Below are positions 39,200-47,262 of a stretch of 64,000 bases of DNA, in pieces (the stretch's first letter is position 1; each line of letters starts with the position of its first letter). The notes beneath the pieces were generated by a model. The model saw nothing but the letters and a program-made list of their open reading frames with translations, made no database searches and was not told where the DNA came from. Made by a program: the position numbers and the translations under genes. Origin of the DNA: Pseudomonas protegens CHA0 (GTDB lineage: Bacteria > Pseudomonadota > Gammaproteobacteria > Pseudomonadales > Pseudomonadaceae); the NCBI RefSeq assembly GCF_000397205.1, contig NC_021237.1:3225001-3289000 (forward strand). The letters run 5' to 3'.

Positions 39200-39328
39200 T
39201 CAGCGGTGATAGTAGCCCGGGCCGCCGTCGTAGTAGCGGTGGTGCCCGCCATCGTGGGGCATGATGATGCAGCCCGACAGGGTCAGCATGGCCAGCAGGG
39301 GAATCAGCAGTGTGATTCGACGAAACAT
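39200..39328 (-). CDS. Small lipoprotein, 42 residues
   Basis: Not a large open frame, but well supported: ATG with TGAGGA 8 bases upstream, a signal peptide MFRRITLLIPLLAMLTLSGC whose LSGC is a lipobox (Cys20), and a short mature part, C-IIMPHDGGHHRYYDGGPGYYHR, rich in His, Tyr and Gly. The mature peptide is only 23 residues. It is probably an envelope-anchored small protein, possibly metal-binding through its histidines. A terminator follows at 39130-39149. Function unknown. Confidence 0.75.
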   Translation of the reverse strand: MFRRITLLIPLLAMLTLSGCIIMPHDGGHHRYYDGGPGYYHR

Positions 39329-39499
39329 GGATCAATCCTCAAAGGGCTCGGGGAACACGGCAGGACGACAAGGAAGAAAAAACTCCTTCGCGCCTGTACC
39401 ATGTGACCCCGATTTGCCCGGCTCATCCCCGAATCCGGGTATGTGCTTGGCATCGATCTTGATACACGGCAGATACAATTTCAGCTTCAGGACCCGGCA

Positions 39500-39688
39500 A
39501 TGACTCAGAAACAACGCTTGATCTACTCGATTCTGATTTCCCTGGTGGTACTGGGAATCATGCTTGGCCTTTCCTACCTGCAGAACAACGGCATCATCAG
39601 CGAGAAGCTGTTCCAGTACATCGCCATTGGCGTGGCGGTGGTCGTGGTGGTGATCAACGGCGTGATGCGCCGCAAGGTCAAGCCCTGA
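39500..39688 (+). CDS. Small membrane protein, 62 residues
   Basis: Starts MTQKQRLIYSILISLVVLGI; two membrane helices (residues about 8-26 and 38-55) and a basic tail MRRKVKP. The start is chosen for the CAGGA ribosome binding site; the upstream ATG would add 19 polar residues before the membrane domain. Convergent with the Fur-like gene, with a shared hairpin between. Function unknown. Confidence 0.75.
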   Translation: MTQKQRLIYSILISLVVLGIMLGLSYLQNNGIISEKLFQYIAIGVAVVVVVINGVMRRKVKP

Positions 39689-39694
39689 GCCCGG

Positions 39695-39724
39695 GCTCGA
39701 CGGCCTCAGGAGAGACCGTCGAGC
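39695..39724. terminator. Hairpin between convergent genes
   Basis: GCTCGACGG at 39695-39703 pairs with CCGTCGAGC at 39716-39724 (9 bp, 12-base loop). It overlaps the last codons of the Fur-like gene on the minus strand. Confidence 0.6.
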
Positions 39725-40086
39725 ACTGCTGCGGCCTGCTGGTGCAGGCTGTAGCTCTTGTCTGCATTGAGGGTCAGTACACCCTCGCTGCACAGCCGCT
39801 TGAGCACCTCCCGCACACTGAGAAAGGACAGGGGAATATCCAGTTCCAGCAGTTGGCTGTGGATGCCGCGCACCCCCAGGGAGCGGTCGCTCTGGGCCGC
39901 GGTGAGCAGGGCGTCGATGACTTTCAGGCGAATCAGGCTGGTACGCAGGCCGAAGCTTTTGAGCAGGTGCTTGATTCGTTCATTACTGTTGCGCTCGGCG
40001 TTCTTGCCGAAGACACCGGCGCCGGCATTCAGGGAAGGCGTGCTGTTCACGGTGTTGCCGTCCATTGGCAGTTGCGGGTTGTACAT
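39706..40086 (-). CDS. Fur-like winged-helix regulator lacking the metal-binding half
   Basis: A 126-residue protein with a disordered N-terminus (MYNPQLPMDGNTVNSTPSLN) and one winged-helix domain from about residue 38 (RIKHLLKSFGLRTSLIRLKV, then VREVLKRLCSEGVLTLN) resembling the DNA-binding half of Fur/Zur. It has no cysteines and no His-rich metal sites, and stops where the Fur dimerisation domain would begin. Similar short proteins are annotated in pseudomonads as Fe2+/Zn2+ uptake regulation protein. AAGGAG precedes the ATG. It is divergent from pvdQ. Confidence 0.7.
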   Translation of the reverse strand: MYNPQLPMDGNTVNSTPSLNAGAGVFGKNAERNSNERIKHLLKSFGLRTSLIRLKVIDALLTAAQSDRSLGVRGIHSQLLELDIPLSFLSVREVLKRLCSEGVLTLNADKSYSLHQQAAAVLDGLS

Positions 40087-40242
40087 GCAAAAACTCCTTA
40101 TCAGAGCCTGATCAGGAAAAGAATGATGGATGCTCTAGTAACTAGACGAACGAGCACGGCAAATCATGAAGTCCTGAATGTAGAAAATTTGTCGGTATCA
40201 GGTCGCTGACATGTGATGGCGGGGCTTTTGGCCTTTGCGGAT

Positions 40243-40265
40243 TAAATTTTTTTCAAGCATTTCGT
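40243..40265 (+). promoter_or_regulatory. PvdS-type iron-starvation box upstream of pvdQ
   Basis: TAAAT at 40243-40247 and CGT at 40263-40265, separated by 15 bases, with a T-rich spacer. Established PvdS promoters carry TAAAT-N16/17-CGT, so spacing is one short but the arrangement fits. It lies 118 bases before the pvdQ GTG start, making pvdQ part of the iron-starvation regulon. Confidence 0.6.
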
Positions 40266-40382
40266 CTTTATGGGCAGGCAGGCGTCGGGTGATCCGTGCG
40301 CGGCTGGATTCCCAGACTGGCGGCGTTGCCAACCGCTCCTGCACACCAGTCCTGGTTCTGTATTTTTGCATCAGGAGTCGGC

Positions 40383-42716
40383 GTGATCATTTCCAGGCAG
40401 TTACCGAGTTTTTGCCTTGCAGCCCTGTTTCTAAGCTTCAGCGGTGGCGCCCATGCCTTGGCGCAGCCCGAGCAGACCCGCGCCGAGATTCGCCGCACCA
40501 GTTTTGGTGTGCCGCACATCCGTGCCGACGACGAGCGCGGCCTGGGCTACGGCATCGGCTACGCCTACGCCCAGGACAACCTGTGCCTGATGGCCAATGA
40601 GGTGCTGACGGTCAACGCCCAGCGCTCGCAATACTTCGGCGCCGAGGGCCAGACCCTGGAACAGCGCGACAACCTCAGCAGCGACCTGTTCTTCAGTTGG
40701 CTCAACACTCCCCAGGCCGTTGCGGCCTTCTGGCAGGCCCAGACCCCGGCGATGCGCGAGCGCATGCAGGGTTACGTCGAGGGCTACAACCGCCAGCTGG
40801 CGGAGCGCCAGGCCCAGGGCCTGCCCGAGCAATGCCGGGGTGACTGGGTACGGCCGCTGGCCACCTCGGACCTGGTGAAACTGACCCGACGCCTGTTGGT
40901 GGAAGGCGGTGCCGGGCAGTTCGCCGAGGCCCTGGCCGGGGCCACGCCACCTGGAGCCACGGCCCAGGCCGGGCTGCCGGCCGAGCACTGGCAACTGGCG
41001 GCGGCACGCCAGCAGCGTTTCGCCCTGGACCGTGGCAGCAACGCGGTGGCCATCGGTAGCGAGCGTTCGTTCAACGGCCGTGGGCTGCTGCTGGCCAACC
41101 CGCATTTCCCCTGGGTCGGCGGCATGCGCTTCTACCAGATGCACCTGACCATTCCCGGGCAACTGGATGTGATGGGCGCGGCCTTGCCCGGCCTGCCGCT
41201 GATCAATATCGGCTTCAACCAGCACCTGGCCTGGACCCACACCGTGGACGCCTCCAAGCACTTCACCCTGTACCGCTTGCAACTGGACCCCAAGGACCCG
41301 ACCCGCTACCTGCTGGACGGCCGTTCGCTGCCCCTGGAGCGCCAGACCCTGACCGTGCAGAGCAAGGGCCCGGACGGCCAGTTGCAGCCGCGTACGCACA
41401 CGCTCTACAGCTCGGTCTTCGGCCCGATCGTGCAGTGGCCGGGGGAACTGGACTGGGATCATCAATATGCCTACAGCCTGCGCGACGCCAACCTGGACAA
41501 CAGCCGGGTGCTGGCCCAGTGGTACGCGATGAACCAGGCCAGCAGCGTGGCCGGCCTGCAAGACAGCGTGCACCAGTTGCAGGGCATTCCCTGGGTCAAC
41601 ACCCTGGCGGTGGACGACCAGGGCCGGGCGCTGTACATGAACCAGTCGGTGGTGCCCAACGTCACCCAGGCCAAGCTGGCGCAGTGCAGTGATCCGCGGG
41701 CCGGCACCCGGGTCATCGTTCTGGATGGCTCGCGCAGTGCCTGCGCCTGGGATATCGACCCGGCAGCGGCGCAACCGGGGATCTTCGCCGCCAGCCAGTT
41801 GCCGCAACTGGCGCGCAACGACTACTTGCAGCATTCCAACGATTCGGCCTGGATGGTCAACCTGGCGGCGCCGCTGCAAGGCTTTTCGCCGGTGATCAGC
41901 GAGCAGGACGTGCCGCTGAAGATGCGCGCGCGCTTTGCTCTGGATCGCCTGAGCCGGATGCGCAAGGCCCAGGTCAGTGACCTGCAGCACCTGGTCACGG
42001 ACGATCAGGTGTACCTGGCCGGCCAGGTGATGCCCGATCTGCTGCAGTTCTGTGAGCAGGACCTGGGGGCGGATGCCCAGCGCCTGGGGCCGGTGTGCGC
42101 CAGCCTGAAAGCCTGGGACCGCAGCGCGGGGTTGCAGGCCGGCCTGGGCTTCGTGCACTTCCAGGGCATCATGCAGCCGCTGTTGCAGGACCCCAGCGTG
42201 TGGCGCGTGGCCTTTGACCCGAAAGATCCCCAGCACACCCCACGGGGCCTGGCCATTGGCCGGCCAGCGGTGGCCCGGGCACTGCGCGAGTCGATGCTGG
42301 CTTCGGCGCAGCAGGTCGCCGAGGCCGGGCTGGGGAGTGACGTTCGTTGGGGCGATATCCAGCAGGTCAGCCAGGGCGGCCAGCCGACCCCGGTGCCCGG
42401 CGGCCCTGAAAGCCTGGGGGTGTACAACGCCATCCAGAGCGTGCCGGCGGCCGATGGCAAGCGTGAAGTGGTCAGCGGTACCAGCTACCTGAACGTGGTC
42501 AGCTTCGACGAGCAGGGGCCGCGCGCCCTGGGGCTGCTGGCGTTCTCCCTGTCCAGTGACCCGGCCTCAGCGCATTTTCGCGACCAGACCGCTGCATTCG
42601 CCCGCAACCAGTGGAGCGTGCTGCCCTTTACCGAAGCGCAGATCCGTGCCGATGGCCAGTATCAGTTGCAGGTGATCGAAGAGCCGCGCAAGGGGGCGGT
42701 ACTGGCGCGCCAGTAA
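40383..42716 (+). CDS. pvdQ: Acyl-homoserine-lactone / pyoverdine acylase PvdQ
   Basis: Periplasmic Ntn-hydrolase, 777 residues, that removes the fatty acyl chain from pyoverdine precursors and can also cut long-chain acyl-homoserine lactones. Signal peptide IISRQLPSFCLAALFLSFSG; autocatalytic cleavage before Ser219 in RGSNAVAIGSERS, close to the P. aeruginosa PvdQ position (Ser217). LLANPHFPWVGGMRFYQMHL is almost the same as in PvdQ. I choose the GTG start: CAGGAG is 5 bases upstream, and the signal peptide then starts normally, whereas the ATG farther upstream adds 29 unrelated residues. Confidence 0.93.
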   Translation: MIISRQLPSFCLAALFLSFSGGAHALAQPEQTRAEIRRTSFGVPHIRADDERGLGYGIGYAYAQDNLCLMANEVLTVNAQRSQYFGAEGQTLEQRDNLSSDLFFSWLNTPQAVAAFWQAQTPAMRERMQGYVEGYNRQLAERQAQGLPEQCRGDWVRPLATSDLVKLTRRLLVEGGAGQFAEALAGATPPGATAQAGLPAEHWQLAAARQQRFALDRGSNAVAIGSERSFNGRGLLLANPHFPWVGGMRFYQMHLTIPGQLDVMGAALPGLPLINIGFNQHLAWTHTVDASKHFTLYRLQLDPKDPTRYLLDGRSLPLERQTLTVQSKGPDGQLQPRTHTLYSSVFGPIVQWPGELDWDHQYAYSLRDANLDNSRVLAQWYAMNQASSVAGLQDSVHQLQGIPWVNTLAVDDQGRALYMNQSVVPNVTQAKLAQCSDPRAGTRVIVLDGSRSACAWDIDPAAAQPGIFAASQLPQLARNDYLQHSNDSAWMVNLAAPLQGFSPVISEQDVPLKMRARFALDRLSRMRKAQVSDLQHLVTDDQVYLAGQVMPDLLQFCEQDLGADAQRLGPVCASLKAWDRSAGLQAGLGFVHFQGIMQPLLQDPSVWRVAFDPKDPQHTPRGLAIGRPAVARALRESMLASAQQVAEAGLGSDVRWGDIQQVSQGGQPTPVPGGPESLGVYNAIQSVPAADGKREVVSGTSYLNVVSFDEQGPRALGLLAFSLSSDPASAHFRDQTAAFARNQWSVLPFTEAQIRADGQYQLQVIEEPRKGAVLARQ

Positions 42717-42740
42717 CGATTGAGCGTGAGCATCAAGAGG

Positions 42741-42766
42741 AGGCCGCCCCGGCAACGGGGCGGCCT
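42741..42766. terminator. Strong rho-independent terminator of pvdQ
   Basis: Perfect 11-bp stem AGGCCGCCCCG / CGGGGCGGCCT with a GCAA tetraloop (GNRA type), starting 25 bases after the pvdQ stop; CTTTTT follows on the plus strand 6 bases later. The right arm ends 1 base before the convergent FpvR-like stop. Confidence 0.85.
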
Positions 42767-43780
42767 TCAGCTTTTTGGCGGGGACTGGGGCAGTGAGTTG
42801 ATTACCGGGTTGCCATCGCGATTGCGCGTCAGGTAGACCGGCAGCACCTTGGGCAGCGAGGTCAGCAGGCTCTTGATTTCCCGGGTGTTGTAGATGCCGC
42901 CGACGCGGATCTTGCCGGTGTTGGCGTCGGCGACCTGCACCGGAGTGTCCAGGTAGCGGTTGATCAGCGGCAGGGCGTCGGTGAGGGCCAGGTTGTCCAG
43001 CACCAGCTTGCCTTCGCGCCAGGCCAGGGAGCTGTCGTTGCTGTAGGTCTGGCTGATCTGCGGCTGGTAGTCGCCGGCCTTGTAGCTGGCCTGCATGCCC
43101 GGCTCCAGGCGGAAACCTTCGCCGGGCAGGGCGGTGTTGCTGCTCACCAGGACCGAGCCCTGGAGCAGGGTGACCCGCACCTGGTCCTCGTACATCCACA
43201 CATTGAACTGGGTGCCGGTGACCTTGACCTGGCCATTGGCGGCCTTGACCACGAACGGGTGGCTGGCGTCGTGGCTGACCTTGAAGAAGGCTTCGCCTTT
43301 TTTCAGGGTGACCCGGCGCTGGTCCTTGTAGTTGCTGTAGGTCAGGGTGCTGCCCAGGTTCAGTTGCACCTGGCTGCCATCGGCCAGGGTCACGCTGCGC
43401 AGGCTGTCGCCGGCTTCGAATCGCTGGTAGGAGGACGGCACCCAACCCAGTTCCCAGCCGCTGTAGGCGGCCAGGGGCAGGGCGCACAGGGCGATGGCCG
43501 CCGCCACGCCATACTGCTGCCAGGTGCGCCGGGGAACGAGCTTGACCGGTGCGGAGGCTGGTGCGGCAGTGAGGGTGGAGGGGGGCAGTTGATCGGCCAC
43601 TTCCCAAATTTCCCGCATCGCCTCGTATTCGAAGGCGTGCAGGGGGTCGGCATCATGCCATTGCTGAAAGGCCATACGCTCCGCGTCGCTGCAGTCGGGT
43701 TCATGCAGGCGCATGCACCATTGGGCTGCCGCTTGGGTGATGGCGTCGTATTCGGCTTCTGAGAGGATCTGTTCGCTCAT
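42767..43780 (-). CDS. fpvR: FpvR-like anti-sigma factor (FecR family)
   Basis: A 337-residue inner-membrane signal protein. Cytoplasmic N-terminus of about 85 residues with the FecR anti-sigma part (WCMRLHEPDCSDAERMAFQQW), a membrane helix near residues 92-108, then a periplasmic FecR domain (VTLADGSQVQLNLGSTLTYS, AFFKVSHDASHPFVVKA) and a C-terminal STN-like part. FpvR controls PvdS and FpvI in response to FpvA. Being beside pvdQ supports FpvR, but no sigma-factor gene is adjacent, so the exact identity rests on context. Confidence 0.75.
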   Translation of the reverse strand: MSEQILSEAEYDAITQAAAQWCMRLHEPDCSDAERMAFQQWHDADPLHAFEYEAMREIWEVADQLPPSTLTAAPASAPVKLVPRRTWQQYGVAAAIALCALPLAAYSGWELGWVPSSYQRFEAGDSLRSVTLADGSQVQLNLGSTLTYSNYKDQRRVTLKKGEAFFKVSHDASHPFVVKAANGQVKVTGTQFNVWMYEDQVRVTLLQGSVLVSSNTALPGEGFRLEPGMQASYKAGDYQPQISQTYSNDSSLAWREGKLVLDNLALTDALPLINRYLDTPVQVADANTGKIRVGGIYNTREIKSLLTSLPKVLPVYLTRNRDGNPVINSLPQSPPKS

Positions 43781-43931
43781 TGACTCTTCCTGATTTCCCG
43801 CATTCTACCCTCCGCGGCAAGTCTTGGAGAACAACCGTCATGGCTAATGAGCATCAAAGTGAACTTATTTTCATCTGGCACGCCCTAAAACCAGGCTCTG
43901 TATCGAAAGTGAATACACAAGGAGATGGACC

Positions 43932-44201
43932 ATGTTGAAGAAGACGCTTGCCGCATTACTTGCCACCGCCAGCCTGCTGGGCGCTGGAGCGGCCCTGGCC
44001 GACCGTCCGGGGGCCGGTTGGATCACCATTGAAAAAGCCATTGAAACCGCAAAGACCAAAGCCGGCTACGTGGAGATCTACAAGATCGAAGCGGACAACG
44101 ATGGCTATTGGGAAGGCGAAGGGCGCAAGTCCGATGGCAGTGTCTATGAGTTTCGCATCGACGGCGCCTCGGGCAATGTGCTGCGCGACCAGAAGGACTG
44201 A
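43932..44201 (+). CDS. Exported PepSY-domain protein
   Basis: An 89-residue periplasmic protein: Sec signal peptide (MLKKTLAALLATASLLGAGA, cut after ALA near residue 23), then a single PepSY domain (ITIEKAIETAKTKAGYVEIY to GNVLRDQKD). PepSY domains are often protease inhibitors or sensor modules. Start has AAGGAG. Own terminator follows. Standalone; function unknown. Confidence 0.85.
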   Translation: MLKKTLAALLATASLLGAGAALADRPGAGWITIEKAIETAKTKAGYVEIYKIEADNDGYWEGEGRKSDGSVYEFRIDGASGNVLRDQKD

Positions 44202-44214
44202 GCCAGGCTGATAC

Positions 44215-44256
44215 AGCCCCCTGTGCCTTGCCACGGCAGCGCACAGGGGGCTTTTT
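44215..44256 (+). terminator. Rho-independent terminator of the PepSY gene
   Basis: AGCCCCCTGTGC at 44215-44226 pairs with GCACAGGGGGCT at 44241-44252 (12 bp, 14-base loop), followed by TTTTT. Confidence 0.85.
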
Positions 44257-44402
44257 CTTGCTCCAGGGGGATGGTTGTTCCGGCCATCCTGGCACCTTCC
44301 CTGCAAGGCGCCGGCAGTGGTTGACAGGGTTGGAGTGCGGCGTTGTTTAATCGCCAGGTTCACACGCTGTCGCCCCCTCCAATAATTACTCTGGAGCTTC
44401 AG

Positions 44403-45440
44403 ATGTCTGCATCGTCCGTGGTTGTTGAAACACCGCCCCAATACCTTTCTTTACCGGCCCTGGTGCAGTTGCTGGAAACGATTTTCCAACGCCACGGCTG
44501 CCGCGCCGAAGTGGCCCGCTGCCTGGCCGAGAACTGTGCCGGCGCCGAGCGCGACGGAGCCCACAGCCATGGCGTGTTCCGCATTCCCGGTTATGTCTCG
44601 ACCCTGGCCAGTGGCTGGGTCGACGGCCAGGCCGTGCCGGTGGTGGAGGATGTGGCGGCGGCCTTTGTCCGGGTCGACGCCGGCAACGGCTTTGCCCAGC
44701 CGGCCCTGGCTGCCGCCCGCGAGCTGCTGGTGAGCAAGGCCCGCAGCGCCGGTATCGCCGTGCTGGCTATCCGCAATTCGCACCACTTCGCCGCACTCTG
44801 GCCGGATGTCGAACCCTTCGCCGAGGAAGGATTGGTGGCCCTGAGCGTGGTCAACAGCATGACCTGCGTCGTGCCCCACGGCGCCGACAGGCCATTGTTC
44901 GGCACCAACCCGATCGCCTTCGCCGCACCCCAGGCCCAGGGCCAGCCGATCGTCTTCGATCTGGCCACCAGCGCCATTGCCCATGGCGACGTGCAGATCG
45001 CCGCGCGCAAGGGCGAGCGCCTGCCGCCGGGCATCGGTGTCGACAGCCTGGGCCAGCCGACCCAGGACCCCAGGGCGATTCTTGAAGGTGGCGCCTTGCT
45101 GCCGTTTGGCGGGCACAAGGGCTCGGCTCTGTCGATGATGGTGGAGCTGCTGGCGGCAGCCCTGACCGGGGGCAACTTCTCCTTCGAATTCGACTGGTCC
45201 GGCCACCCGGGGGCCAAGACGCCCTGGACCGGCCAGTTGCTGATCGTCATCGACCCGAGCAAGGCTGCCGGGCAGAGTTTTGCCGAGCGCAGCCAGGAGC
45301 TGGTGCGGCAGATGCATGCGGTGGGGCTCAAGCGCCTGCCGGGGGATCGCCGGCATCAGCAGCGCGAGCGTTCGCAGCACGCGGGCATCGCCATTCCCGC
45401 CGAGCAGTTGCAGCAATTGCGGGCGCTGGCCCAGGACTGA
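44403..45440 (+). CDS. dpkA: Delta1-piperideine-2-carboxylate / pyrroline-2-carboxylate reductase DpkA
   Basis: A 345-residue NADPH-dependent cytosolic reductase of the Ldh_2 family, which reduces cyclic imines from D-lysine or D-proline catabolism to L-pipecolate or L-proline. The sequence follows Pseudomonas DpkA throughout: RDGAHSHGVFRIPGYVSTLA, AVLAIRNSHHFAALWPDVEP, VVPHGADRPLFGTNPIAFA, GGHKGSALSMMVELLAAALT. The start MSASSVVVET has TGGAG upstream; the ATG 60 bases earlier lacks one. No amine or proline catabolic genes are adjacent. Confidence 0.9.
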   Translation: MSASSVVVETPPQYLSLPALVQLLETIFQRHGCRAEVARCLAENCAGAERDGAHSHGVFRIPGYVSTLASGWVDGQAVPVVEDVAAAFVRVDAGNGFAQPALAAARELLVSKARSAGIAVLAIRNSHHFAALWPDVEPFAEEGLVALSVVNSMTCVVPHGADRPLFGTNPIAFAAPQAQGQPIVFDLATSAIAHGDVQIAARKGERLPPGIGVDSLGQPTQDPRAILEGGALLPFGGHKGSALSMMVELLAAALTGGNFSFEFDWSGHPGAKTPWTGQLLIVIDPSKAAGQSFAERSQELVRQMHAVGLKRLPGDRRHQQRERSQHAGIAIPAEQLQQLRALAQD

Positions 45441-45451
45441 AGGCATGAAAA

Positions 45452-45481
45452 AGGCCAGGCCGCCATTGGCGTACCTGGCCT
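45452..45481. terminator. Hairpin between dpkA and DUF883
   Basis: AGGCCAGG at 45452-45459 and CCTGGCCT at 45474-45481 form an 8-bp stem. On the minus strand TTTTT follows, so it is mainly the terminator of the DUF883 gene; it also sits 12 bases after dpkA. Confidence 0.7.
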
Positions 45482-45498
45482 CAACGTTGCGCGGGGGC

Positions 45499-45819
45499 TT
45501 AGGAACGACGGCCCAGCAACAGGCCTACCACCAGGCCGAAACCGGCGGAGATGGCCACGGTCTGCCACGGGTGGCCACCGATGTACTGCTCGGTGGCATC
45601 CACCACCGGCTTGCTGCGCTCGCGCACATTGCTGACCGAATCCAGCGCCTGCTTGAGCTTGAGGCTGACTTGCTGGCGCAGGCTCTCACCTTCTTCGCCG
45701 ACCAGGCTGGCGCTGCCCTTGAGCAGCTTTTCCGATTCTTCGATCAGCGCCTGCAGTTCGCTGAAGGCCTGGTCCTTGATTTGATCGTTTTCCGCTTGCG
45801 CGGCAGATTTACGAGCCAT
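45499..45819 (-). CDS. DUF883 (ElaB/YqjD-type) membrane-anchored protein
   Basis: A 106-residue protein: a long amphipathic, charged coiled-coil region (residues 10-75, EKLLKGSASLVGEEGESLRQ) and a C-terminal membrane anchor (VAISAGFGLVVGLLLGRRS). E. coli YqjD and ElaB of this family are stationary-phase proteins that tether ribosomes to the inner membrane. Start MARKSAAQAEN has AAGGAA upstream. Confidence 0.9.
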   Translation of the reverse strand: MARKSAAQAENDQIKDQAFSELQALIEESEKLLKGSASLVGEEGESLRQQVSLKLKQALDSVSNVRERSKPVVDATEQYIGGHPWQTVAISAGFGLVVGLLLGRRS

Positions 45820-46016
45820 GAAGTTTTTTCCTTGGAAATATCGCCGCTGGTGCACAACACATCCGCCAGCGGCTACAGGTGAATGGGTAGCAAGCAATGG
45901 AGTCCGGCGCAGGGGCAAAAGTTGCAGTTGTTTTACGCCCCCTTGGCGACCCCGGGGTAAAACCCGTAGCCCCTACAGTGTAAGATGGCGCCTATTTTAC
46001 GCAGCAGGAATTTCCC

Positions 46017-46271
46017 ATGAGTTTCAATCTGGCTAACAAGACCCTGGCCGAGCGCGCCGCCATCGAGGACGAGAAGTCCCGTCTGTTCGACCTGTGGCAG
46101 AGCAACCTGGGCAAGGCCAAGGGCGAGGCCGCGCGGCTGTTCGGCGAGCGCGGCAAGCGCAAGGGCAAGTGGGCCGAGTGGGTCCGCGCCGAGCTCGACG
46201 GCATGTCGCCGCCGGAGTACTCGAACATGGTGCGCAGTGAAGTCAATCGCCTGATGGCGGCGAACAAGTAA
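46017..46271 (+). CDS. Conserved small protein, 84 residues, function unknown
   Basis: Starts MSFNLANKTLAERAAIEDEK; highly charged and helical (KGEAARLFGERGKRKGKWAE), no signal peptide, Cys or membrane segment. The ATG follows AGCAGGAATTTCCC. Its last 29 bases overlap the 3' end of the convergent LysR gene. I do not recognise a named domain. Confidence 0.7.
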   Translation: MSFNLANKTLAERAAIEDEKSRLFDLWQSNLGKAKGEAARLFGERGKRKGKWAEWVRAELDGMSPPEYSNMVRSEVNRLMAANK

Positions 46272-47178
46272 GGGCAAAACTCTCGACAATCGCCTCGCGT
46301 ACCTTCACCAGCAGCGGGTCGGTCTGCGGGCTGGTGCGCCAGCCCAGCTCGATCGGGTAGCGCGGCAGGGCCAGGGGGCAGGGCAGCAACTGCAGCCCGG
46401 TGAGTTCGGCGATGCGCCGGGCGGCATGGGCCGGAATGGTCGCCACCGCCTGGCTGCCCTTGAGCAGAAAGGGCAAGGCGGCAAAGTGCGTGGTCGAGGC
46501 GCACACCTGGCGGCTCAGCCCCAGGTTGGCCAAGCCTTCATCGGTAATCCCGATAAACCCCTGGGACGACACCAGCAGGTGTTCCCGTGCGACAAACTCC
46601 TCAAGACTGATCTGCTGTTGCCCGGGGGCCAGGCTGGCCGGGTCTGCCAGGCACAGGTAATGGCCTTCCCCCAGCACCTGGCGGCTGAGCAGACGTTCGG
46701 CAAAGCCACCGGCACTGATGGCCAGGTCGACGCTGCGCTGCAACAGCGCCTCGGCGACGATCTGGCTGTGGCTCTGGCGAAAGATCAGCCGCAGCTTCGG
46801 CGCCCGCCGGGCCACGGCCTCGATCATCTGCCGGCCATAGGCAATCTCGAAATCATCCGACAGCCCCAGCGTTACCGAACGGCCCTGATAGTCGGCGGTG
46901 TCGGGGGCGACCATGGCCAGGCTCTGGCGGCATTTGTTCAAGGCTTCGCTGACCACGGGCTTCAACTGATTGGCCTTGAGGGTCGGCGCCAGCCCGCGCC
47001 CGGTACGCACGAACAGCGGGTCGCCATACAGCTCGCGCAGCCGGCGCAGGGCAGCGCTCATGGCTGACTGGGTCACCCCCAGGCGCAAGGCGGCGCGGCT
47101 GGCGCTGGACTCGTCATGCAGCGCCTCGAAAGCCTTGAGCAGGTTGAGGTCGACACTGGCGATATTCATCTGGTTCAT
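46243..47178 (-). CDS. LysR-family transcriptional regulator
   Basis: A regulator of about 311 residues with winged helix at residues 5-65 (VDLNLLKAFEALHDESSAS, LGVTQSAMSAALRRLRELYG) and effector domain from about 90; NahR/NodD-type subgroup by its N-terminus. It starts at ATG 47178 or 47169 (MNIASVDL). Divergent from the nitrilase gene with about 85 bases between, so probably its regulator. Confidence 0.9.
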   Translation of the reverse strand: MNQMNIASVDLNLLKAFEALHDESSASRAALRLGVTQSAMSAALRRLRELYGDPLFVRTGRGLAPTLKANQLKPVVSEALNKCRQSLAMVAPDTADYQGRSVTLGLSDDFEIAYGRQMIEAVARRAPKLRLIFRQSHSQIVAEALLQRSVDLAISAGGFAERLLSRQVLGEGHYLCLADPASLAPGQQQISLEEFVAREHLLVSSQGFIGITDEGLANLGLSRQVCASTTHFAALPFLLKGSQAVATIPAHAARRIAELTGLQLLPCPLALPRYPIELGWRTSPQTDPLLVKVREAIVESFALTCSPPSGD

Positions 47179-47262
47179 ATCATTAAGCACTGGAGTGGGG
47201 TTTATCGATGATCAGGGGCCGCAGCAGAATGGGCAACACCTGATTGCTCAAGGAGTCATCCC

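Noticed and set aside
43861..43895. GAACTT as AlgU promoter of the PepSY gene
   Set aside because: No TCtgA-like -10 at 16 or 17 bases.
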